This document shows positions 52,898 to 63,009 of a stretch of 64,000 bases of DNA, piece by piece. Within the stretch, counting starts at the first letter, position 1. Every line of letters starts with the position of its first letter. The DNA comes from Tupaia tana. Lineage: Eukaryota > Chordata > Mammalia > Scandentia > Tupaiidae. Below the pieces are notes generated by a model. That model saw nothing but the letters and a program-made list of their open reading frames with translations, did no database searches and was not told the origin of the DNA. The position numbers and the translations under genes were made by a program. The stretch is taken from positions 57,451,527 through 57,515,526 of the forward strand of contig JAKSZU010000008.1 in the NCBI GenBank assembly GCA_026018925.1, written 5' to 3'.

Positions 52898-53018
52898 AGT
52901 TTTTTAATTTGACCAGGGAGGGGGTTGAGAACTGAGAAAGTAAGCTGCCGGGTCCCAGACCTGAATCATGGTCTGCTGTGTGGGAGTGCAATACCCAACC
53001 ACTAGGCCACCTGCTGGC
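52898..53018 (-). mobile_element. S-type SINE
   Basis: 'gttttttaatttgaccaggg' to 'ccacctgctggca'. Confidence 0.85.
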
Positions 53019-53060
53019 AACTACTTTAAAATTTTTTTTAATGCATTTAAGACCATTATT

Positions 53061-53318
53061 TGGAACCAGCAGGTAGCAAAATGGTTATGTTGCTGGACTC
53101 CCATAGAGTCAACTACAGTTCAAGTCCTGGACCCAGTAGTTTAAAACTCATGCCAGACTCATGTATGTGCATGCCCAAAATCCTGAGAGAAGAATAGAGG
53201 AGAAGGGATTGCAGCATGGCCATCCCTCCTAGGGGCTGGTTTCTCACTTTCTGTCTCTCATCTCATCTCTGTCTGGCGAGCACACATACTCTATAGCAAA
53301 AATCTCTCTAAAAAATAT
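53061..53318 (+). mobile_element. L-type SINE
   Basis: 'ggaaccagcaggtagcaaaa' to 'tatagcaaaaatctctc'. Confidence 0.92.
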
Positions 53319-53500
53319 GGGACCAGCAGGTGGCGTGGTGGTTAAACTGCTGGACACTCCCACATGGCCAGCCACGGTTCGAGTCCCGGACCTGGTGGCT
53401 TGCTTTCTCACTTTCCCTCTCTCTCTCTGTATGTGTCTCTCTCTGGTCAAATTAGAAAAATAAAATGAATGAATAAGTAAAATAAAATGAATAATCCTTA

Positions 53501-53543
<43 letters not shown>

Positions 53544-53546
53544 AAA
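53319..53546 (+). mobile_element. S-type SINE with (TAAA)n
   Basis: 'gggaccagcaggtggcgtgg' to 'tctggtcaaattagaaaa'. The tail has 11 AAAT units (53500-53544). Confidence 0.92.
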
Positions 53547-53556
53547 CATTATTCTG

Positions 53557-53803
53557 GGGGCCGACAGGTGATGTGGTGGTTAAGATGCTGGATTCCCACA
53601 TGGCTGACCAAGGTTCGAATACCGAACCTGGCAGCTTGCTTTCTCACTTTTCCTCTCTCTCTTTCTCTCTCTCTCATTCTGTGCAGATTAAAATAATAAT
53701 AATGATGATGAGGTAGGAGACAGGGACCCTAAACTATCACCCCTGTGCCCCTGTGTTCCTGCATCAATGATGAATAAAATTAAATGTAAATAATTATTGA
53801 AAA
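53557..53803 (+). mobile_element. S-type SINE with a 57-bp filler
   Basis: Head and body are normal. In the tail, 53709-53766 holds a non-SINE insert ('gacagggaccctaaactatc') flanked by ATGATGA words. Confidence 0.87.
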
Positions 53804-53992
53804 AGGGTGGCATGGTGGTTAAAGGCACTGGATTCTCACATGGATGGCTAGGGTTCGAGTCCCGGACCTGGTGGCTTGCTTTCTCACTTTCCCTTTCTCT
53901 CTCTGTCTCTCTCGGGTCAAATTGAAAAAAAGAAAAAATAATAAGAATACTAATAGCAAATGGAATTAAATAAATAAATAAATCTTTTAAAA
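53804..53992 (+). mobile_element. S-type SINE, first bases missing
   Basis: Starts at 'gggtggcatggtggttaaag', lacking 'ccagca'. Confidence 0.88.
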
Positions 53993-54096
53993 TGTATTAA
54001 AAAATAAAAATAAATAAAACCATTATTCTGAGTAAAAATCATGGAAGAAAAGACAATGATCAAGGCACTGAAGGTCACAGATAAAAGTTCATGTGA

Positions 54097-54200
54097 TCCC
54101 CCTGGGGGGTGATTTCTCGCTTTCTGTCTCTATGTCTCTCTCTGTCTGTCTGGCAAATGCACGCGCCCTATAGCGAAAATATCTCCAAAAAAAAAAAAAA
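54097..54200 (+). mobile_element. 5'-truncated L-type SINE, 14-bp TSD
   Basis: AAAAGTTCATGTGA at 54083-54096 and 54201-54214. The element begins at 'tccccctggggggtgattt', so the whole head is absent. Confidence 0.94.
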
Positions 54201-54218
54201 AAAAGTTCATGTGACCTG

Positions 54219-54378
54219 GGGCTGGCAGGTGATGTGGTGGTTAAGAGCACTGTATTCCCACATGATTGACCATGGTTCGAGTCCCGGACCTGGTGGCTTG
54301 CTTTCTCTCTCTCTCTCTCTCCCCCTCTCTGGGCAAATTAAAATAAGCTGATAGATAAATATTAAATAAAATAATTCT
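54219..54378 (+). mobile_element. S-type SINE
   Basis: 'ggggctggcaggtgatgtgg' to 'ctctgggcaaattaaaat'. Confidence 0.9.
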
Positions 54379-54523
54379 ATGTTTATTTATTTATTTTAAT
54401 TTGAGCAGAGAGTGGCAGAGTGAAAGAGAAAGTGGGAAAGCAAGCCGCCAGGTCCAGGACTTGAATCACCGTCAGCCATGTGGCAGTCTAGCATCCTTAA
54501 CCACCATGCCACCTGCCAGCCCC
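54379..54523 (-). mobile_element. S-type SINE
   Basis: 'tttaatttgagcagagagtg' to 'cacctgccagcccc'. Confidence 0.9.
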
Positions 54524-54540
54524 AGTAAAGTAATTATTTT

Positions 54541-54805
54541 ATTTATTTATTTTTTTAGGAGTTTTTGCTATAGGGCGCGTGCGCTTGCCAGACAGAGAGA
54601 GAGAGACAGAGAGATAGAAAGCGAGAAGTCACCCCCCAGGGGGGATGGTCATGCCACAATCCCTTCTCCTCCATTCTCCTCTCGGGATCTTGGGCACGCA
54701 CGCACACACACCCGGCGTGAGTTTAAGCCACCGGGTCTGGGACTTAAACCGTGGTCGACTACGTGGTAGTCCAGCGACATAGCCATTACACTAACTGCTG
54801 GTCCC
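54541..54805 (-). mobile_element. Young L-type SINE, perfect 13-bp TSD
   Basis: AAGTAATTATTTT at 54528-54540 and 54806-54818. Confidence 0.95.
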
Positions 54806-54818
54806 AAGTAATTATTTT

Positions 54819-54967
54819 TTTAAAAAGAATTATTTATTTATTTAATTTAATTTGTTATTATTATTTTCAATTTAACCAGAGACAGAGAGAGAAAGGGAAA
54901 ACCAGTAAGCAAGCTACCAGGTCGGGGACTTGAATCGCGATTGGCCAAGTGAGAATCCAGCACCTTA
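54819..54967 (-). mobile_element. S-type SINE, head lost
   Basis: 'aaagaattatttatttattt' to 'gagaatccagcacctta'. Confidence 0.85.
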
Positions 54968-55136
54968 CAGTAAATTAATTCTTTAAAAATTATTAATTAA
55001 TTACAGTATTATTATTAATTAATTACAGTAAAGTAATTTAAAAAAAAAATAGTTCATGTGACCAGTAGTTTTTCTTTAACATTCTATCAGAAGAACTTCC
55101 TCCACTTGTGGGTCTTGGAAGAAAAGGTGAATTCTG

Positions 55137-55396
55137 GAGCCAGCAGATACGGTGGTGGCTAAAGTACTGAATCTCACATGGCTGGCTCTGTGATTCCTGT
55201 GATTCGAGTCCCAGACCTGGCATCCTGAAAAACATGCTGGGCGTGGGTACTGCCCCAAATTCCAGGGGTGGGAGGTGGGAGAGAATGGAAGAGAAGGAAG
55301 GGCAGTGTGAACATCCCCCTGGGGGGTGATTTCTCACTTCCTCTCTCTCTGGTGAGCACACACACACCCTGTAGTAAAAATCAAAAACAAAACAAA
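55137..55396 (+). mobile_element. L-type SINE
   Basis: 'ggagccagcagatacggtgg' to 'caccctgtagtaaaaatc'. An imperfect 'aggtgaattct'/'agtaaattct' pair flanks it, and a 10-bp local duplication 'gtgattcct' sits in the T-arm region. Confidence 0.9.
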
Positions 55397-55527
55397 AAGT
55401 AAATTCTAGTGAGGGAAAGAAAAGGTGGGATCTGGTGTGGAGGACAGTGCTGGTTGCTGACATCACACCAGGGGACTCTGCAACACCCTGGAAGGACGTG
55501 CTTCAGAAACAGAAAGGCACAAGCAGG

Positions 55528-55700
55528 CACCACCTGCTGGCCCACTTCTTAATCTTCTTTTGAGAAAGATTTTTGCTGTAGGGTAGTTGTGCTTGCTGGA
55601 GAGACAGAGACAGAGAGACAGAAAGCGAGAAATCACCCCCTAGGGGGGTTGGCCACGTCACAGTCTTTTCTCCATTCTCCTCCCAGGATTTTGGGTACAC
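55528..55700 (-). mobile_element. Scrambled L-type SINE
   Basis: A head scrap 'caccacctgctggccc' (55530-55545) lies to the left of a body lacking its head (55556-55700), an order that simple truncation does not give. Confidence 0.7.
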
Positions 55701-55739
55701 ACAACAAAGAGGAAAAGCAACCTTCTTCCTGCAAAGTGA

Positions 55740-55885
55740 TTGTCCATTGAGGTTTGAGTCAGTCAAAACTTGGGTGTTTGTTAAAAATATGGATTCCCAG
55801 GCCTTGGTCTCAGTGTGGGAATCTGGTTTTAACAAGCACCCCAGGTGATCTGGAGATCCATTGCAAGTAGGGGGTCTTGCTTCTG
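55740..55885 (+). mobile_element. MER5A-like hAT fossil
   Basis: 'tgggtgtttgttaaaaatat', 'ggattcccaggccttggtct' and 'aacaagcaccccaggtgat'. Confidence 0.72.
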
Positions 55886-56515
55886 TAAGAATGTTGGGCT
55901 AAAGAAAACACTGTAGTTCTCCAGGAAACAGCTCTGCTGCCCTTGACATCTTAATTTGTACCTGATTTCCCAAGAACTGGAGGTTGCAATCCCCACTGAG
56001 CTGTAATCCAGCCTCCTACTGAGGCAGGTGGACCTTCCACCCCTAGGAATTTTAATTCCTGTGTCATTTCTGAAAGTATGGTGGCGTATTTCTCAAGCCT
56101 GAGAGTGAGACTTTCTTTGGACTAGATGAATCTTCGTAAGTAAATCTGAGTTCTAACTACGCTTCCTGTCCTGTATTATAAAGAGTGAGATATTTCTTTA
56201 TTAACTCATATTTGTTATGTAAATCCCGACCTTCTAACCTTAGTGTAATTGAATGAAGTTTTTCTGATTTTGTTTTTTTCCTTTTAGAAGCTCTGAGGTG
56301 TAAATCCACAGTACTGTTCAAAGAGAGATTTAAATTGCTAATTTCCTAGTGTGAGAATGTGAGGAAGGATTGTCATGGAGTTTGAATGAAAGCCACATAT
56401 TTAACATTCCTATGTAATAACCCTCACTTAAATTACATTTTGGCTTGAGAAGAGGAAAGAACGAATTCAACACTGGGGGAAACTTTGTTCTTTATTACAG
56501 AGAATGAGAATTGGT
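55886..56515. other. Unique block
   Basis: AT-rich; no gene or repeat recognised. Confidence 0.35.
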
Positions 56516-56521
56516 CTAGCC

Positions 56522-56766
56522 AGGGGCATGGCAAGTGGTTCTTACAGGGCTAATAGCACGGCTCAATATCTGGACCTGGCAGCCTGAGAAACACCCTGCG
56601 CAGGTGTGCATGCGTCCCCCAAATACAAATCCCAAGAGAAAGGAGAGATGGAGGAGAAAGGATTGTGGTGTGGCCATCCCCCTTGGGGAGGGGCTTGCTT
56701 TTCCATTTTCCTTCTCTCTTGCTCTCTCTCTCTCTGTCCCTGACACATGCCCTCTAGCAATTTTTT
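56522..56766 (+). mobile_element. Old L-type SINE
   Basis: 'gagatggaggagaaaggatt', 'cccccttggggaggggcttg' and 'catgccctctagcaattt'. Confidence 0.82.
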
Positions 56767-56948
56767 AAAAGAATTTTTAAAATTAATTATTTAATTTTAT
56801 TTATCATTGTGATTATTTTTCTATTTGCTACAGTGCACATGTGCTCACTCAAGAGAGAGAGGGAAAGCAAGCCACCAGGTCCAGGACTCAAACAGTGGTT
56901 GACCGTGTGGGAGTTCAGCACCCTAAGCACCACACCGCCTACTGGCCC
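56767..56948 (-). mobile_element. S-type SINE
   Basis: 'ctatttgctacagtgcacat' to 'cgcctactggccc'. Confidence 0.9.
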
Positions 56949-57066
56949 TGATAATGAGAATTTAGGAAGAGCCTCTGCCTACTGGGAAAGAGCTTTCTTG
57001 AATCCGCCACATGACTGTACCATTGAGCACGTGGGAAAGAACTTTTCCCCTAATGCTGTCTTACTT

Positions 57067-57332
57067 TTTTTCTTTTTTTTGGAGAGGTTTTTGCTATAGG
57101 GCACATGCGCTTGCCAGACAGACAGAGAGAGACAGAGAGACAGAAAGCGAAAAATCACCCCCCAGGGGGGATGGCCACACCGCAATCCCTTCTCCTCCAT
57201 TCTTCTCTTGGAATCTTGGGCATGCACGCACATGCGCCCGGCGTGAGTTTAAGCCACTGGGTCCGGGACTCGAACCGTGGTCGACTACGTGGGAGTCCAG
57301 CAACATAGCCATTATGCCAACTGCTGGTCCCG
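57067..57332 (-). mobile_element. Young L-type SINE, perfect 14-bp TSD
   Basis: ATGCTGTCTTACTT at 57053-57066 and 57333-57346. Confidence 0.96.
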
Positions 57333-57346
57333 ATGCTGTCTTACTT

Positions 57347-57615
57347 CTGAGCAGACCTTCGGAACAGAGACATTTTGACCTGCTTAAGGCTCAGAAGGTT
57401 GTGCTAGGAGATGTTGGGAGGAACTGGTTGGGACCCTTCTTTCCCAGACTACATCCTCCACACTCATTCTCTTTCAGATGGCTAAGAAATGGCATTTTAA
57501 CTGCTAGCAGAGTGTCATTGTGGCACTTCAGTGGCATGATGAGTGACAATTCAGCCAATTTATATCGGGCATCTTCCACATACCCCCGGGACCAGAATTA
57601 GCCCTATACAGGCTT
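57347..57615. other. Unique spacer
   Basis: The tail of the 196-codon plus-strand frame (57011-57601) ends here. Most of that frame is SINE, and the rest has no recognised domain. Confidence 0.4.
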
Positions 57616-57619
57616 CAGC

Positions 57620-57710
57620 TCATTGTCACACTAACTCTGGCAGGTAGGCTTCACCATCTGCAGTTTATAGAGTGGGACTTCACAGGGCTGGCACAGAGGC
57701 AGCATCCAAT
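57620..57710 (-). mobile_element. MIR SINE fragment
   Basis: 'aactctggcaggtaggctt' and 'catctgcagtttatagagtg' resemble the antisense MIR 3' half. Confidence 0.5.
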
Positions 57711-57741
57711 GAATGAGAGCTATCCTTTTGAATTGTCATTA

Positions 57742-57930
57742 TTTTAAAAAAATAATAATTTACTTGATTTTATTATCATCATCATTACTATATATTTTTA
57801 AAATTTGCTACAGGACATGTGTGGTCACGAAAGAGAGAGAGAGAAAGAGGAAGCTGCCAGGTCCAGGACATGAACTGCAGTAGGCCATGTGGGAGTCCAG
57901 CGCCTTAACTACCACACCACCTGCTGGCCC
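57742..57930 (-). mobile_element. S-type SINE
   Basis: 'aaatttgctacaggacatgt' to 'cacctgctggccc'. Confidence 0.9.
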
Positions 57931-58305
57931 TGATGGTTACTTTTATAAATAACTTCCATATAAGGTGATAGGAAAATTTTAGATTTTTGACTTGGTGACA
58001 GGAAGGAGGTGGAGCGCTCAGAAACCAAAGGCTGAAGGAAAGACACTCTGAGGAGCACACATCAAGAGTAAACGAGTGCATCTAAACCGAAGCCTTTTGA
58101 TATTTGGAGCGATGCCTAACTTGACTAATTTCGGAGACTTTCTAGGCCAAGGATTTGGACACAGATTCAGGCAGTGGGGACTCACGGCACGTTTCTGAGT
58201 GGGGACCTGTTCCAGAGGATGAAGGCGGATCAGGGCGGGGAGAGCAAGGAGAGGGGAGCGTCTCGGAGACATTGCAGTGCGTCCCGTGTGAAGTCCAAGT
58301 CGGAA
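57931..58305. other. Unique GC-rich block
   Basis: Overlapping short frames on both strands (58018-58434) but no recognisable product. Confidence 0.4.
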
Positions 58306-58458
58306 CCGGGGCCAGCCCACACGTGGCCTGGTGCTCAAGGAGCCTGCCTTCTGCCGACTGGGGGTGCTTTATCATCTCCTCGTGTTCTCTTTCACTGTCT
58401 CTCTGGTGAGCACACATGCTGTCTGGCAAATTAAAAAAAATAATAAAAATAAAAAATA
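58306..58458 (+). mobile_element. Very old SINE remnant
   Basis: 'ggggccagcccacacgtggc', then 'ctttcactgtctctctggtg' and 'tctggcaaattaaaaa'. The middle is unalignable. Confidence 0.5.
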
Positions 58459-58629
58459 AGTGTGTAAAGCTAGACAGTGAACGAGGAGAGTGGCTACGAG
58501 AACTGAGAGGAAGGGGTATGTGCAAGAGACGTCGCGAAGGAGAACTTGGAGCACTTGAAACCATGTAAAAAGGATGAGGAAGATGGAGGAACCGAGGAGG
58601 CTGGCAGTCTTCATCTCTTGCGGGGAGGC

Positions 58630-58738
58630 ACTCGTGCACACATGCCATGTGTTTCTCAAGCTGCTGGGTCTGAGACTCTAACTGCGTAGTCGACCGTGAG
58701 GGATCCCGCTGCCTGAATCTTCATGCCACCTGCTGGCC
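58630..58738 (-). mobile_element. Old L-type SINE head half
   Basis: 'catgtgtttctcaagctgct' to 'gccacctgctggcc', with a conserved 'gtcgaccgtgagggatcc' segment. Confidence 0.78.
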
Positions 58739-58751
58739 TACAAGGTCTTAA

Positions 58752-59040
58752 TTTCTTTTTCTTTTCTTTTCTTTCTTTCTTTTTTTTTTTTTTTTTTAAG
58801 AGGTTTTAGCCTTAGGGTATGTCTCTCCCTCACCAGAGAGGGAGAGACAGAGACAGTGAGAGGAAAAGTGAGAAATCACCCCCCAGGTGGGATGGCCATG
58901 CTGCAATCCCTTCTTCTCCCATGATCTTGAACACGCACTCAAACAGCAAACGCCCCCCCTCATGATTTTGAGTGTCTGGGACTCAACCCGTGGTTGACCA
59001 TGCGGGAGTCCAGTGACGTAACCACTACTCCATCTGCTGG
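58752..59040 (-). mobile_element. L-type SINE
   Basis: T/C-rich tail, 'aggttttagccttagggtat' to 'catctgctggc'. Confidence 0.87.
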
Positions 59041-59267
59041 CTTTTAAAAAAATCAGATTCTTGCCATAGGGCATGTGCCCTTGCCAGAGAGATAGAGAGA
59101 GAGAGAGTTAGAGGGAAAGTGAGAAATCCTCCCCCAGGGATGATGGCCACACAACAATTCTGGGTGCACTGGCCTTCCATGATTTCCAAGCTGCTAAATT
59201 TGGGACTCAAATTATGGTGGGTCACATTGGAGCCCAGTGCCTTAACCACCACACCACCTGCTGGCCT
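59041..59267 (-). mobile_element. L-type SINE, body deletion
   Basis: 'cagattcttgccatagggca' to 'cacctgctggcc', missing the 'ttctcctccattctcctc' segment. Confidence 0.85.
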
Positions 59268-59277
59268 GTGTCTTAAT

Positions 59278-59550
59278 TTTTTTTTTCTTTTGAGAAAGAT
59301 TTTTGCTATAGGGTGCTTGTACTTGCAAGGATAGATAGAGACAGAGAGACAGAAAGTGAGAAACCATCCCCTCCTCCCCCCAGGGGGGATGGCCATGCCA
59401 CAATTCCTTCTTCTCCATTGTTCTCTCGGGATTTGGGGCACAAACGCACATGCACCTGGCCTGAGTTTTAAGCTGCTGGGTCTGGGTCTCTAGCGGTGGT
59501 TGACTATATGGGAATCCAGGGACATAACTATTCTGCCATCTGCTGGTCCC
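59278..59550 (-). mobile_element. L-type SINE
   Basis: 'gatttttgctatagggtgct' to 'atctgctggtcccacc'. GTCTTAAT occurs before and after the run of three neighbouring SINEs (58745, 59269, 59556). Confidence 0.9.
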
Positions 59551-59596
59551 ACCAGGTCTTAATCTTAAAAGGACTGCAGTACCATTTCCAACAAAA

Positions 59597-59655
59597 GAGG
59601 AGGAAGAAGAGGAGGAGGAGGAGGAGGAGGAGGAGGAGGAGGAGGAGGAGGGGAA
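59597..59655 (+). repeat. (GGA)n microsatellite
   Basis: About 17 units with AGA interruptions. The poly-Ser/Arg reading frames over it are artefacts. Confidence 0.95.
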
Positions 59656-59675
59656 GAAGAAGAAGAAAGAAGAAG

Positions 59676-59962
59676 AGGCCAGAGGTGGTGTGGTATGGTG
59701 GTAAAGATGGCTGGATCCTACCTGGCCTGCTCTGTGGCTTGAGTCCTTAACCTGGTGTCCTGAGAAACACACTGGTTGAGAATGGGTGTGCCCCAAATCC
59801 CAAAAGGAGGGAGAAATTGAGGAGGGATTGTGACATGACCTGACCATGCTCCAGTGAGGGGTGTTTTCCCACTTTTCCTCTTTCTTTCTGCATCTAGCTC
59901 TCTTCAACCAGCGCACATGCGCCCTTGCAAATTGAAAAGAAAAAAAAAAGAAGAAGAAGAAA
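59676..59962 (+). mobile_element. Old L-type SINE
   Basis: 'gaggccagaggtggtgtggt', 'gggagaaattgaggagggat' and 'catgcgcccttgcaaattg'. Confidence 0.82.
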
Positions 59963-59984
59963 AGGCATTTATCTTATTATTTGG

Positions 59985-60285
59985 AAAATTATAAGGGTTC
60001 TTAAAGCCCTGTTGCAGGAGTGGAATGAAGACCAAATATGTATTTCTTTCTTTTTTAAAAAAGAATTATTTATTTAATTTTATTTATTATTATTATTTAA
60101 ATTTGCTATAGGGCACGCATGCTCACCAAAGAAAGAAAGAGAAGAGGAAAGTGAGAAAGCAAGCCGCCAGGTCCAGGACTTGAACCTCAGTTGGCCATGT
60201 GGGAGTCCAGTGCCCTAAACACCATGCTACCTGTTGGTCCCAGAAGTATATTTCTTATTATATCACAGTATCACAGAAGGTTAGA
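59985..60285 (+). mobile_element. ERVL-like LTR 3' end, split by a SINE
   Basis: 'gaatgaagaccaaatatgta' before and 'atatttcttattatatcaca' after the S-type SINE at 60051-60241. This is the same LTR end type as 1925-2660. Confidence 0.6.
60051..60241 (-). mobile_element. S-type SINE inside the LTR
   Basis: 'aaatttgctatagggcacgc' to 'ctacctgttggtccc'. 'tatttctt' flanks it. Confidence 0.9.
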
Positions 60286-60362
60286 GGGACCTCAGAGACA
60301 GAGGGAGTTCTGTGGAGTTAATTATAGGTTCTGCCTTGATATTTTTCGTTTACCATCCCATA

Positions 60363-60378
60363 AATAAGCTTTTCTCTT

Positions 60379-60442
<64 letters not shown>

Positions 60443-60934
60443 TTTCTTTTTTTTTAAGAATTATTTGTTTGGGACCAGCAGATAGCATAGTGGCTATGTC
60501 ACTGGACTCTCCCATGGCTGAGTGCAGTTCGAGTTCTGGACATGGTGATTTGAAAATCACACTGGGTGGGTGTGTGTGCGTGTGTGCCCAAGATCCCAGG
60601 AGGAAAATGGAAGAGAAAGGATTGTGGCATGGCCATCCCCTCCAAGGGGTGAAATCTGGCTTTCAGTCTGTTTCTCTCTCTCTTTGGTGAGCACACACAC
60701 CCTATAACAAAAATCTTTCTCTCAAAAAAAAAAAAAAAAAGAAAAATGATAAAAGCATTATTTATTTAATTGTATTTGTTATTATCATTGATTTTAAATT
60801 TGCTATAGGGCATGTGCACTCACCAGAAAGAGGGAAGAAAAGTGAGAAGACAAGCCACCAGGTCCGGGACTCAACCTGCATTTAGCCATGTGGGAGTCCA
60901 GCACCTTAACTGCCATGCCACCCCCTGATCCCCA
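60363..60934 (-). mobile_element. S-type SINE with (TTTC)n tail, split
   Basis: (CTTT)n at 60383-60443 and 'taagaattatttg' precede an L-type insert. Body and head are at 60754-60934. Confidence 0.78.
60470..60742 (+). mobile_element. L-type SINE
   Basis: 'gggaccagcagatagcatag' to 'tataacaaaaatctttctctc', A17. Confidence 0.92.
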
Positions 60935-60944
60935 AATACGTCTT

Positions 60945-61203
60945 TTTTTTTTTTTTTGGAGAGGTTTTGCTATGGGGCGCATGCACTCGCCAGACAGAAA
61001 CAGACAGAGAGACAAAAAGTGAGAAATCACCCCCCAGGGTGGATGGCCATGCTGCAATCCCTTCTCCTCCATTCTCCACTTGGGATCTTGGGCACACATG
61101 CACACACGCCCGGCGTGAGTTTAAACCACCGGGTCTGGGACTCGAACCGCGGTCGACAACATGGCAGTCCAGCGACATAGCCATTATGCTAACTGCTGGT
61201 CCC
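60945..61203 (-). mobile_element. Young L-type SINE, 12-bp TSD
   Basis: CAAATACGTCTT at 60933-60944 and CAAATAAGTCTT at 61204-61215. Confidence 0.94.
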
Positions 61204-61237
61204 CAAATAAGTCTTAATTATAGTAAGCAGCACCATC

Positions 61238-61477
61238 TATTTTTTTAAAAAAATTTGCCAGATGGTACATGTATGTGCTCACCAGAGAGAGAGGGGAGAG
61301 GGGAAGGGTAAAAGCACCCCCAGCAGGGCATGTTCATACCACAGTCCCTTCTCCATTTCTCCATCCTGTTGGAACTTTGGGTATATTTACATATGTACCT
61401 GGCATTTTTCAAGTTGCCAGGGATAGGATGCAAACCACATGCTCAGCTATGAGGGATCTGGCTCCCCTAACCTTCAG
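61238..61477 (-). mobile_element. Old L-type SINE
   Basis: 'gtatgtgctcaccagagaga', 'cccttctccatttctccatc' and 'ttttcaagttgccaggga'. Confidence 0.78.
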
Positions 61478-61530
61478 CCATGGTTTGACCCATAACATCA
61501 TCTTTAAAGAGATGATGGCAATGCTTCCGC

Positions 61531-61597
61531 TATTTTTTAGACAGGGTTTTGGTATGTCATGGTCGGTGGGATTACACACATGCATCACCATGCTGGA
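61531..61597 (-). mobile_element. Possible 7SL-derived SINE fragment
   Basis: 'ttttttagacagggtttt' followed by 'tgggattaca' and 'catgcatcaccatgctgg' reads like the reverse complement of a 7SL-type (FLAM/proto-B1) element with an internal deletion. Recalled similarity over about 33 nt with roughly five mismatches. Confidence 0.5.
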
Positions 61598-61800
61598 CTT
61601 TTTAGGGTAGGCCAGGAATCAAGGGGCCTCCCATGTGACCTCAACCTGCTAAGTAGCAAGGTCTACCTGAACATTGCAGTTCTATTATTTAATTTGCACA
61701 TTATTGTCAACATCATCCTAGACTGCCACTTGCTCAGCCTTTTAGGGTGTTTCAAATGCAAATATAGAAACACAGTCTCAAACTGGTGTTAAAAAGCTGG
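61598..61800. other. Unique spacer
   Basis: Nothing else recognised. Confidence 0.35.
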
Positions 61801-61807
61801 AAGTTCT

Positions 61808-61876
61808 GGGACGAGCCGATGGCATAATGCCTATGTTGCTGGACTCCCATGTAGTCTACTGCAGTTCGAGTCCCAA
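61808..61876 (+). mobile_element. SINE head only (tRNA-like part)
   Basis: 'gggacgagccgatggcataa' to 'cagttcgagtccc' stops exactly after box B, with no body or poly(A). Confidence 0.82.
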
Positions 61877-62015
61877 AGTAATTGGGACCCAGGTGTTTTT
61901 CATTTCTTTCTGGTCTCCCAGGAGGAAGCTTCATCCTCAGAGAGGTAGCAAGATGGCCACCACAGTTCCAGATCACAGTAAGAAGCATGACCATCTGAAG
62001 GAAAAAGAGAGCTTC

Positions 62016-62055
62016 CTATGGTTTCCTCACTCTTCTAGGAGTGAGGAAACCATAG
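62016..62055. repeat. Perfect 17-bp inverted repeat
   Basis: CTATGGTTTCCTCACTC, 6-nt spacer, exact reverse complement (62039-62055). Confidence 0.95.
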
Positions 62056-62327
62056 ACGCCTCCCCACAGACCTCCCTTAATGCCTCATTGACCAGGTGAA
62101 GAGGAACATAGACTGAGGTCAGGAAAGGTCCTGAGTTCAGAAGCTATAATTACACACAGGTACTGGAAGCAATCAATCATTGGCAAGAAATGGTGTGACC
62201 TTCAGACATTAGAAACACTCCTGACATCAAACACACCGACAAACAAACAAAAAACAAAAACGAAAAACACTTGGCTCTATTGATGAGTCTCTGAGCAAAA
62301 CTGGGATTCTGTAGGAAAGGAAGAAGG

Positions 62328-62505
62328 GGGGGCTGGCAGGTGGTGATTAAGGGCGCTGGACTCCCACTTGGCCAACTGCAGTTCAAGTCCCATATCTGGT
62401 GGCTTGCTTTTTCACTTTTCCTCTTTCTCTCTCTCTTCCTCTTACTCTGTCCCTCTCTGGTCAAATTAAAAAAAAAAAAAAATAATGAATAAATAAAGTT
62501 GAATG
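62328..62505 (+). mobile_element. S-type SINE
   Basis: 'ggggctggcaggtggtgatt' to 'ctctggtcaaattaaaaa'. A few head bases ('catggtg') are deleted. Confidence 0.9.
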
Positions 62506-62514
62506 GACTAAATT

Positions 62515-62624
62515 TTTTAAAGAATTATTTCATTCAACTTTATTTATTTATTTTTAAAAATTATTTTACTTAACTTTATTTACTTATTTATTTTATTTTA
62601 ATTTGACCAGAGAGGGACACAGCA

Positions 62625-62657
<33 letters not shown>

Positions 62658-62933
62658 AAGTGAGAAAGCAAGCCACCAGGTCTGGAACTCAAACCATGGT
62701 CGGCCATGTGGGAGTCCAGTGCCCCTAACCACCATGCCACCTGCTGACCCCCCAACTTTATTTATTTTTAATTTGACCAGAGAGAGACTGAGCAAGAGAG
62801 TGAGAGCGAGAGCGAGAGCGAGAGAGAGAGAGAGAGAGACAGAAAGTGAGAAAGCAAGCCACCAGGTCCAGGACTCGAACTATGGTCAGCCATGTAGGAG
62901 TCCAGCGCCCTTAACCACCATGCCACATGGCCC
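62515..62933 (-). mobile_element. S-type SINE, outer
   Basis: Tail at 62515-62550; body and head at 62753-62933 ending 'gccacatggccc'. Confidence 0.88.
62551..62752 (-). mobile_element. S-type SINE, inner
   Basis: CAACTTTATTTATTT at 62535 and 62753 is the duplicated target in the outer tail. (GA)n in the body. Confidence 0.9.
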
Positions 62934-63009
62934 TAGATGGAGTAAGTAAAAATAAATAAAGTTATGTAAAATAATAATAATAATTTAAAAAAAAGAAATG
63001 AAGAAGGGG

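Noticed and set aside
57011..57601. 196-codon plus-strand reading frame
   Set aside because: Its first two thirds translate the antisense of a young L-type SINE (the same peptide occurs at many loci) and the rest has no domain.
59242..59916. 224-codon minus-strand reading frame
   Set aside because: It runs through two SINEs and the (GGA)n microsatellite, giving a poly-Ser stretch. Not a gene.
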